Source: Pseudomonadota bacterium
GTDB taxonomy: Bacteria > Pseudomonadota > Alphaproteobacteria > Rhizobiales > Kaistiaceae
Direction: 5' to 3'
DNA length: 21,250 bases
NCBI GenBank assembly: GCA_023391905.1
Contig: JAEWAD010000188.1
Location: forward strand, 1-21,250
The notes below the pieces were generated by a model. The model was not told where the DNA came from. It made no database searches and saw only the letters and a program-made list of their open reading frames with translations. Of the stretch, positions 15,780 to 21,250 are shown one piece after another (position 1 is the stretch's first letter; the number at the start of each line of letters is the position of its first letter). Position numbers and translations under genes: made by a program.

Positions 15780-16985
15780 TTGCTCATTCTGAACGCGCAT
15801 CCCGACTACAAGAAGCCGCTCGATCCCGTCGACGCAGAGACGCTGGGCGTCCCGGCAGCCCGGGAAGTCGAGCGCTACCTCTCCTTCCGCGATGGCCATC
15901 GGCCGACGCCGCTGGTGGGCCTGCCGGCCCTGGCGCGCGAACTCGGCGTCGGCGCCATCCACATCAAGGATGAGGGGCACCGGCTCGGCCTCGGCAGCTT
16001 CAAGGCCCTCGGCGGCTCCTATGCCGTGATCCGGCTCGTGCTGGAGGAAGCGTCGCGCCGCCTGGGCCGGACCGTCGATGTCGCCGAACTGCAGAGCCCC
16101 GAGGTTCGCGCGGTTGCCGCGACCATGACGGTTGCCTGCGCCACGGATGGCAATCACGGCCGCTCCGTTGCCCAGGGCGCGCAGCTGGTCGGTGCCAAGG
16201 CGGCGATCTTCGTGCATGCCGGGGTGAGCGACGAGCGCATCGCGGCCATCGCGCGTTTCGGCGCCGAGATGATCCGGGTCGACGGCAATTACGACGACTC
16301 GGTCGCCGAGGCGACCCGCACGGCGGAGCGGAACGGCTGGACCGTCGTCTCCGACACGTCCTGGCCGGGCTACGAGCGCATCCCCGGCCTCGTCATGCAG
16401 GGCTATACCGCGCTGTTCCGCGAGGCGCTGCGGGAACTGTCGGAGCCGCCAACCCACGTCTTCATCCAGGCCGGCGTCGGAGGCATCGCCGCGGCGATCG
16501 CCGGCTATTTCGCGGCGGAGCTCGGCGCGGAACGCCCGTTCATCACGGTAGTTGACCCTGCCCGCGCCGCCTGCCTGTTCGAAAGCGCGCGCGCCGGCCA
16601 CATCGTCAAGGTGGCGCATGATGAGCCGACCGTGATGGCGATGCTGGAGTGCTACGAGCCGTCCATGGTCGCCTGGCGCATCCTGTCGCGCCTCGGCGAT
16701 GCCTTCATGACCGTCTCGGAAGACGAAGCCATATCCGTCATGAACCGCCTCGCGAGACCGGCCGGCGACGATCCCGCCATCGTCGCGGGCGAGAGCGGCG
16801 GCGCCGGCCTCGCGGGCCTGATCAGCGCCGCGTCCGACCCGGATGTCCGCGCCAAGCTCGGTCTCGGGCCCGACGCGCGCGTGTTCCTCATCAACACCGA
16901 GGGTGCGACCGATCCGGCGCTCTACGAGAAGCTCGTCGGCCTCGCGCCGCGGCAGGTGGCCGAGCGCAACGCCGTCCCGGCCTGA
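15780..16985 (+). CDS. dpaL: Diaminopropionate ammonia-lyase
   Basis: A 401-residue fold-type-II PLP enzyme that converts 2,3-diaminopropionate to pyruvate and two ammonia. It follows E. coli DpaL (YgeX) closely: RPTPL (41-45), IKDEGHRLGLGSFKALGG with PLP lysine Lys75, ATDGNHGRSVA (121-131), NYDDSV, DTSWPGYERIP, and FIQAGVGGIAAAI. Asp123 and Asp192 correspond to the two catalytic aspartates of the E. coli enzyme. The start is TTG 15780, the first possible codon after an in-frame stop at 15774, and the N-terminus has normal length. It stands alone on the plus strand, divergent from the liv operon, and ends at a strong terminator. A link to the neighbouring catabolic block is possible, since E. 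coli also places this gene beside an M20 hydrolase. Confidence 0.9.
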   Translation: MLILNAHPDYKKPLDPVDAETLGVPAAREVERYLSFRDGHRPTPLVGLPALARELGVGAIHIKDEGHRLGLGSFKALGGSYAVIRLVLEEASRRLGRTVDVAELQSPEVRAVAATMTVACATDGNHGRSVAQGAQLVGAKAAIFVHAGVSDERIAAIARFGAEMIRVDGNYDDSVAEATRTAERNGWTVVSDTSWPGYERIPGLVMQGYTALFREALRELSEPPTHVFIQAGVGGIAAAIAGYFAAELGAERPFITVVDPARAACLFESARAGHIVKVAHDEPTVMAMLECYEPSMVAWRILSRLGDAFMTVSEDEAISVMNRLARPAGDDPAIVAGESGGAGLAGLISAASDPDVRAKLGLGPDARVFLINTEGATDPALYEKLVGLAPRQVAERNAVPA

Positions 16986-17005
16986 GGCCCATCTCCGCGC
17001 AAACG

Positions 17006-17035
17006 AAAACAGCCCCGGCACGCCGGGGCTGTTTT
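17006..17035. terminator. Bidirectional intrinsic terminator between dpaL and the CsbD gene
   Basis: A 13-bp perfect stem (17006-17018 with 17023-17035) begins with AAAA on one side and ends with TTTT on the other, and has a tiny loop. It can terminate dpaL on the plus strand and the convergent CsbD gene on the minus strand. Confidence 0.85.
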
Positions 17036-17054
17036 GCATCAGGGCCAGATGAAG

Positions 17055-17246
17055 CTAGGCCTTGTCGACGATATTCTTCACGGCATCCTTGGCCTTGCCG
17101 ACCGCCTGCTGCGCTTCACCCTTGATTTCCTGGGCCTTTCCTTCGGCACGAAGGCGATCATTGTCCGTCGCCTTGCCGATGCCCTGCTTGACGTTGCCGA
17201 TGGCCTCGTTGGCGACACCCTTGATCTTGTCGGTCGTGCTGCTCAT
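17055..17246 (-). CDS. CsbD-family stress-response protein
   Basis: A 63-residue, highly charged soluble protein. It shows the CsbD repeat pattern from end to end: DKIKGVANEAIGNVKQGIGK (6-25), then ATDNDRLRAEGKAQEIKGEA, then a second GKAKD repeat. Start ATG 17246 (MSSTTD) has AGGAAGG as ribosome site; an in-frame open stretch to 17348 runs into the promoter and is not used. Family members accumulate during general stress and stationary phase but have no defined biochemical role. A predicted EcfG-type promoter lies 34 bp upstream. Confidence 0.9.
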   Translation of the reverse strand: MSSTTDKIKGVANEAIGNVKQGIGKATDNDRLRAEGKAQEIKGEAQQAVGKAKDAVKNIVDKA

Positions 17247-17279
17247 CGTAAATTCCTTCCTGTTGAACTCGCACGGATC

Positions 17280-17304
17280 AACTGGCGAGCCCGCCGATCG
17301 TTCC
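17280..17304 (-). promoter_or_regulatory. Predicted EcfG (general stress sigma factor) promoter for the CsbD gene
   Basis: On the minus strand GGAAC (17304-17300) is followed after 17 bp by GTT (17282-17280). This fits the GGAAC-N17-GTT pattern described for alphaproteobacterial EcfG/RpoE2/SigT promoters. It is correctly placed before a CsbD-type gene, a common member of that regulon. Prediction by pattern only. Confidence 0.6.
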
Positions 17305-17450
17305 ACCTGAGCGCTATGGCGTGGAAATGAGAATGGGCGCCTCGCCATCCTGTCGTCCGAACGGCAAAGTTGACAGCAAGGGGGCGCCCGCTACCTAGTG
17401 GACCACGACTTGCCTTTTCGCATCGCCAACACGATCGTCAGAGAGGCCCC

Positions 17451-18218
17451 ATGCCGTCAGAGAACCCCTTTCGCCTCGATGGCGGCGTCGCCATCGTGAC
17501 CGGTGCCGCCGCCGGCATCGGCCGCGGCATCGCCGAGACCTTCGCCAAGGCGGGCGCCTCGGTCGTCGTCACCGATCTAAAGCAGGCCGGCGCCGACGAG
17601 GTCGCGCGAGGCATCACGGCTTCCGGCGGCAAGGCAATCGGACTTGAATGCAATGTCACGGACGAAGCGCACCGCGCGGCGGTGATCGACGCGGCGCTCA
17701 AGTCGTTCGGGAAGATCACGATACTGGTCAACAACGCCGGCGGTGGCGGACCCAAGCCCTTCGACATGCCGATGCGCGACTTCGAATGGGCCTTCGACCT
17801 CAACGTTTTCGCCCTGTTCCGCCTGACGCAGCTCGCCGCGCCGCACATGCGGGCCGCCGGCGGCGGCGCGGTTCTCAACATCTCGTCGATGGCCGGCGAG
17901 AACAAGAATGTCCGCATGGCCTCCTATGGCGCGTCGAAGGCGGCGGTCAACCACCTCACCCGCAACATCGCCTTCGACCTCGGCCCGATGAGAATTCGCG
18001 TCAACGCCATCGCGCCGGGTGCCACCAAGACCGACGCCCTGATGAAGGTCCTGACGCCCGATATCGAGAAGACCATGCTGAAGCACACCCCGCTCGGCCG
18101 TCTGGGCGAAGTCCAGGACATCGCCAACGCCGCGCTGTTCCTCTGCTCGCCAGCAGCGGCCTGGGTCAGCGGCCAGATCCTGACGGTGTCCGGCGGCGGC
18201 GTGCAGGAACTCGACTAG
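17451..18218 (+). CDS. hdhA: 7-alpha-hydroxysteroid dehydrogenase-like SDR
   Basis: A 255-residue short-chain dehydrogenase nearly collinear with E. coli HdhA, which oxidises the 7-alpha hydroxyl of bile acids with NAD+. Cofactor loop TGAAAGIGRG is at 17-26 and NNAGGGGPKPFDMPM at 94-108. The catalytic residues Ser146, Tyr159 and Lys163 carry the same numbers as in the E. coli enzyme, and the C-terminus SGQILTVSGGGVQELD is almost identical. Start ATG 17451 (MPSENPFRLDG) was chosen over an upstream in-frame ATG because it matches the E. coli N-terminus and has GAGAGG nearby. Substrate in this organism may differ, since many soil SDRs resemble HdhA. It is monocistronic, 204 bp from the divergent CsbD gene. 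Confidence 0.82.
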   Translation: MPSENPFRLDGGVAIVTGAAAGIGRGIAETFAKAGASVVVTDLKQAGADEVARGITASGGKAIGLECNVTDEAHRAAVIDAALKSFGKITILVNNAGGGGPKPFDMPMRDFEWAFDLNVFALFRLTQLAAPHMRAAGGGAVLNISSMAGENKNVRMASYGASKAAVNHLTRNIAFDLGPMRIRVNAIAPGATKTDALMKVLTPDIEKTMLKHTPLGRLGEVQDIANAALFLCSPAAAWVSGQILTVSGGGVQELD

Positions 18219-18434
18219 CAGCACGACCGCCCCCGCCTCCCGCCCCGTGACGCTCTCCGCGCTGCGCCCTTTGCCACTCCAACGACCGCAACCCAAGGGT
18301 GCCGGCGCGGCATGGACAACCGAACGAGCCAGGCCCTAGGATCGTCGCGGGACGCTTGATCGTGACGCGCCGGGGCCCCACTCCGCCCCTGTCCGTTCCG
18401 GTCGACGTCCAGTCGCGTGGCTTGGGGGGCTCGA

Positions 18435-19532
18435 GTGGCGCACGATCATTCTGGCAGCATCGATCTGATCTACGAGGCGGCATTCGTTCCAGACAACTGG
18501 AGCAAGGTCCTCGACCGGATGGCCCGGGACATCGGCGCCGAAGGTACCGTGCTCTTCAACTCGAGGGCCGCGTCCACGCGCTGGCTGGCATCCGACGGCA
18601 TCATGGATCTGATCGACCGCATCGTCGCGGAGGACTGGACCAGTCGCAATCCGCGGGCCGCACGCCTGCTGGCCGCGCAGCACCACGGATTCCTGGATGA
18701 AGCCGACGAATTCAGCGACGAGGACTACAACAGCCTCCCGATCTACACGGAGCTGATGCAGCCCTGCGGATACGGATTTGGCGCGGCGACGGCGATCCTG
18801 GCGCCGAGCGGCGACAATCTCGTTTTCTCGGTCGAGAAGAAGAGAGCGAAAGGGCCCGTCGGCCGGGCGGGGATTGCCCATCTCGACGCCTTGCGACCGC
18901 ATCTCGCGCGCGCCGCCATGATGTCCAGCCGGCTGGAGTTCGAACGCATTCACGCCGCCGTGCAGGCGTTGAGGATGACCGGATTGCCGGCCGCCGCGCT
19001 CGGCGAAGAGGGTCGGGTTCTCGCCGCCAACGACCAGATGGAAGCGTTCGGCACGCAGATCGCCTTCGCGGCCCATGACCGGCTTCGCTTCCGCAATGCC
19101 GATGCGCAGAATCATCTGGACACGGCGCTGACGCGTCTCCGTTCGGGCCAGGTCCCGGCCTTCAAGGCGAGCCGCTCCTTCCCGTTGCCAGGCACCGAAG
19201 AGGCCCCGCCGGCCGTGGTGCATCTGCTCCCGGTCCGCGGCAATGCACGTGACATCTTTGCGCGCGCCGCCTTTTTCCTCGTCGTGACTCCGATCGACAC
19301 GGCCAGCGTGCCGACGGCCGAGCTGATCGCAGGACTGTTCGACCTGTCTCCCGCCGAAGCGCGGATTGCCCGCGCGCTTGCCGCGGGCGAAACCATCGCG
19401 GGGGCCGCCGCCCGGCTGGGGTTGAGCCCGGAGACGGTGCGCACCCACATCAAGGCGATCTTCGCCAAGACGGGGCTGTCACGACAGGCCGATCTGCTCG
19501 CCCTGCTCGCCCGCGTCCCCTCGCTTCCCTAG
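18435..19532 (+). CDS. LuxR-type helix-turn-helix transcriptional regulator
   Basis: A 365-residue protein with a C-terminal LuxR DNA-binding domain (about 301-360): LSPAEARIARALAAGETIAG, then AAARLGLSPETVRTHIKAIF and AKTGLSRQADLLALL. The first 300 residues show no autoinducer-binding or receiver signature that I recognise; a PAS-like sensor is possible in 165-290 (ALGEEGRVLAANDQMEAFG is suggestive). The start was set at GTG 18435 because GGGGGG lies about 7 nt upstream; an in-frame GTG at 18417 is an alternative. The gene is convergent with the alpha-oxoamine synthase and 216 bp after hdhA; no target is evident. Confidence 0.85.
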   Translation: MAHDHSGSIDLIYEAAFVPDNWSKVLDRMARDIGAEGTVLFNSRAASTRWLASDGIMDLIDRIVAEDWTSRNPRAARLLAAQHHGFLDEADEFSDEDYNSLPIYTELMQPCGYGFGAATAILAPSGDNLVFSVEKKRAKGPVGRAGIAHLDALRPHLARAAMMSSRLEFERIHAAVQALRMTGLPAAALGEEGRVLAANDQMEAFGTQIAFAAHDRLRFRNADAQNHLDTALTRLRSGQVPAFKASRSFPLPGTEEAPPAVVHLLPVRGNARDIFARAAFFLVVTPIDTASVPTAELIAGLFDLSPAEARIARALAAGETIAGAAARLGLSPETVRTHIKAIFAKTGLSRQADLLALLARVPSLP

Positions 19533-19533
19533 C

Positions 19534-19553
19534 GCCGACGGCGCGGCGTCGGC
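19534..19553. terminator. Small hairpin between convergent genes
   Basis: A 7-bp stem (19534-19540 with 19547-19553) with a 6-nt loop fills most of the 28-bp gap between the regulator and the convergent PLP enzyme. There is no T-run on either strand, so termination activity is uncertain. Confidence 0.35.
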
Positions 19554-19560
19554 CTAAACC

Positions 19561-20898
19561 TCAGAGCGCCACAAGCGCCTCTGCCACTTCCGACTCGCTC
19601 TCATATCGACGGGCTGCCACCTGCGCCGCCATGGCGATTTCGACGAGCATGTCGATGTGGCTCGCCGTGTGCTGAGCCATCACCTGCAGCCGCCAGCGGC
19701 AGCTGTTCCGCGAGACGGCGGGATACTCGACCAGGTTCACGATGGCGCCGTTTTCGAGCGCATAGCGGGTGGCGAGGCGCGAGACGGGGCTGTTGCCGAG
19801 CACCGCCGGCACGATCGCGCTCGGCTGCCCGAGCACCTGGAAGCCATTCGCCTCGAGCCCGGCGCGCAGCCGCAGGACGTTGCCCATCAATCGGGCCCGG
19901 AGCGCGGCCCCCTCCTCGCCATCCACAATGTCCAGCGCCGCCAGCACGATCGCCGCCTGCACTGGCGAAAGCGCATTGGTGAAGGTCAACGGCCCGCAAT
20001 TGTAACGCAATGCCGGCTTGAGAGCGGGCTCGTTGGTCGCCACGAAGCCCCCATTCGACGCGAAGGTCTTGGAGAAACTCCCCATCACGAGGTCGACCTT
20101 GCCGACCATGTCCTGCAGCTCGAGCACGCCCCGCCCCGTCGCCCCCAGCGCGCCGAGATCATGCGCAACATCGACCATCAGCGTCGCATCGTGACGCCGG
20201 CAGATCGCCTGCAGCTCGGCGAGATCGGGCACGTCGCTATCCATCGAGAAGACGCCTTCGGTGACGACGAGGATGCCGCAGCGGGTATCGCCGGCGCGAA
20301 TGCGCTCCAACCGACGCTCCACCGCGATGTTGGAACAGTGCGGGACGCTGTGCACGTTGAGCGTCGCATTGCGTGCCCCTTCCTGCAGGCAGGCATGGGC
20401 CAGCACGTCGATCACGACATGATCGCCGCGACGCACCAGCGTCTTGACCAAGCCGTAGCCGGCGCCCCAGCCGGTCGGGAAAACCGTGCAGTCGCGATAG
20501 CCCAGAAATGTCGCGAGGCGGCTTTCGAGCGCAATCGAAAGCTCCGTGCTGCCCATCAGCGCCACCGAGCCGGCGCTATGCACCCCGTAAGCGTCGATCG
20601 CCCTCTTGGCGGCGGCATGCACCGAGGGATGCGCCGACAGATTGAGGTAGTCCTGTGAGGCGAAGTTGACGCCGGAGCAGAGGCTACCGTCCCGAAGCCT
20701 CGCGACCGTTTCTGAACTGACACTGCCCAACGTTGCCTTGGCGTAGGGATCGACCCGGTTAGCCAAACGTTGCTCGTGCCAATCAGAATGACGTCGCCAT
20801 CTGGCGAGCATTTCGATCCCGTCGTCGAAAAAATCGGCCGTAATGCCTTCGAGGCTGCTGCTATCGATGGAATCGGCAGTGAAATAGCTGGCTTTCAT
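19561..20898 (-). CDS. Alpha-oxoamine synthase-like PLP enzyme (KBL/BioF/serine palmitoyltransferase family)
   Basis: A 445-residue fold-type-I PLP enzyme. Family marks are NFASQDYLNLSAHPSV (78-93), the glycine-rich GVHSAGSVALMGST, TEGVFSMDSDVPDL (213-226), VDVAHDLGALG with Asp243 and His246, and SFSKTFASNGGFV with the Schiff-base lysine Lys277. Family members condense an amino acid with an acyl-CoA and release CO2. It carries about 45 extra N-terminal residues compared with KBL or BioF. No biotin, threonine or sphingolipid gene is nearby, and no acyl carrier gene, so the product is unknown. It faces the LuxR regulator tail to tail. The ATG at 20898 has only a weak GGAAC-like site. Confidence 0.82.
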   Translation of the reverse strand: MKASYFTADSIDSSSLEGITADFFDDGIEMLARWRRHSDWHEQRLANRVDPYAKATLGSVSSETVARLRDGSLCSGVNFASQDYLNLSAHPSVHAAAKRAIDAYGVHSAGSVALMGSTELSIALESRLATFLGYRDCTVFPTGWGAGYGLVKTLVRRGDHVVIDVLAHACLQEGARNATLNVHSVPHCSNIAVERRLERIRAGDTRCGILVVTEGVFSMDSDVPDLAELQAICRRHDATLMVDVAHDLGALGATGRGVLELQDMVGKVDLVMGSFSKTFASNGGFVATNEPALKPALRYNCGPLTFTNALSPVQAAIVLAALDIVDGEEGAALRARLMGNVLRLRAGLEANGFQVLGQPSAIVPAVLGNSPVSRLATRYALENGAIVNLVEYPAVSRNSCRWRLQVMAQHTASHIDMLVEIAMAAQVAARRYESESEVAEALVAL

Positions 20899-20918
20899 GT
20901 GCTCGTTCCGGGGTGTGG

Positions 20919-20938
20919 GCCAATGGAACTGAATTGGC
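20919..20938. promoter_or_regulatory. Inverted repeat upstream of the alpha-oxoamine synthase-like gene
   Basis: GCCAAT and ATTGGC are exact inverse arms separated by 8 bp, centred about 30 bp before the start codon at 20898. It may be an operator. Elsewhere in 20899-21129 I see no gene and no clear promoter boxes. Confidence 0.3.
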
Positions 20939-21129
20939 AGCGCAGGCGCGGATCACGAACCCACGACCTGTGTGCGCCGAAGCTCAGGAGCTGAACCTAT
21001 CCATGCAGTGCCATGCCACATCACCCGAACGGGTGACGCACAATGCGGCTCGACGCGTCTCGCGGACGGATCGGAACGGTCGCGGCGCCAGCCGGCAGAC
21101 AGCGCTCTCGCCGCACAGGCCCAAACGAA

Positions 21130-21155
21130 AAGAGCCCGCTCGAAAGCGGGCTCTT
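21130..21155 (-). terminator. Intrinsic terminator of tRNA-fMet
   Basis: An 11-bp stem (21130-21140 with 21145-21155) with a CGAA loop lies 9 bp beyond the tRNA 3' end. On the minus strand it is followed by TTTCGTTTGG, a T-rich tail. This fits rho-independent termination of the tRNA transcript. Confidence 0.85.
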
Positions 21156-21164
21156 CGTCGGTAC

Positions 21165-21241
<77 letters not shown>

Positions 21242-21250
21242 TCAAGCGCG

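Noticed and set aside
15755..15973. ATG at 15755 as the dpaL start
   Set aside because: It is in a different frame from dpaL, and an in-frame stop at 15774-15776 excludes any dpaL start before TTG 15780.
20945..20975. A tRNA-like stretch resembling a T arm (GATCACGAACCCACGACC)
   Set aside because: The arms of the T stem do not pair and no acceptor or anticodon arm can be built around it; likely chance or a very old fragment.

Overview
The window comes from a high-GC alphaproteobacterium, most likely a member of the Hyphomicrobiales (Rhizobiales). This is inferred from base composition, from dense ATGA-coupled operons, from an alphaproteobacterial-type general-stress (EcfG) promoter in front of a CsbD gene, and from an initiator tRNA with an A-U pair at 29:41. 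No rRNA, phage, IS element or CRISPR array is visible.

The left two thirds (20-15009) is one long run of minus-strand genes in three blocks. In transcription order these are: (1) a branched-chain amino-acid-type ABC transporter, livH-livM-livG-livF (15009 to 11588), without its binding protein; (2) a complete coenzyme F420 block, npdG-cofE-cofD-cofC-fbiC (11338 to 5799), which makes F420 and reduces it with NADPH; (3) a catabolic-looking block (5667 to 20) holding an unassigned fold-type-II PLP enzyme, the two subunits of a glutaconate-type CoA-transferase, an LLM-class (F420-dependent-type) oxidoreductase and an M20 amidohydrolase. Strong hairpins separate blocks 1/2 and 2/3. The same sequence, TCATACTA(A/T), sits over the predicted -10 regions of blocks 2 and 3 and occurs once more about 320 bp upstream of block 1. 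This suggests one regulator for cofactor supply, uptake and catabolism. The reading offered here is an inducible F420-dependent degradation route for an amino-acid-like or N-acylated compound. The substrate cannot be named from sequence.

Between livH and the next gene lies about 770 bp without an intact gene (15010-15779). It holds a possible decayed GntR-type DNA-binding domain, one copy of the shared motif and two palindromes. To its right are a plus-strand diaminopropionate ammonia-lyase (dpaL), a convergent small CsbD-family stress gene, a plus-strand 7-alpha-hydroxysteroid dehydrogenase (hdhA), a plus-strand LuxR-type regulator, a convergent minus-strand alpha-oxoamine-synthase-like PLP enzyme, and at the right edge a minus-strand tRNA-fMet with its terminator.

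All calls are from reading the sequence and from remembered family sequences; no database search was run.
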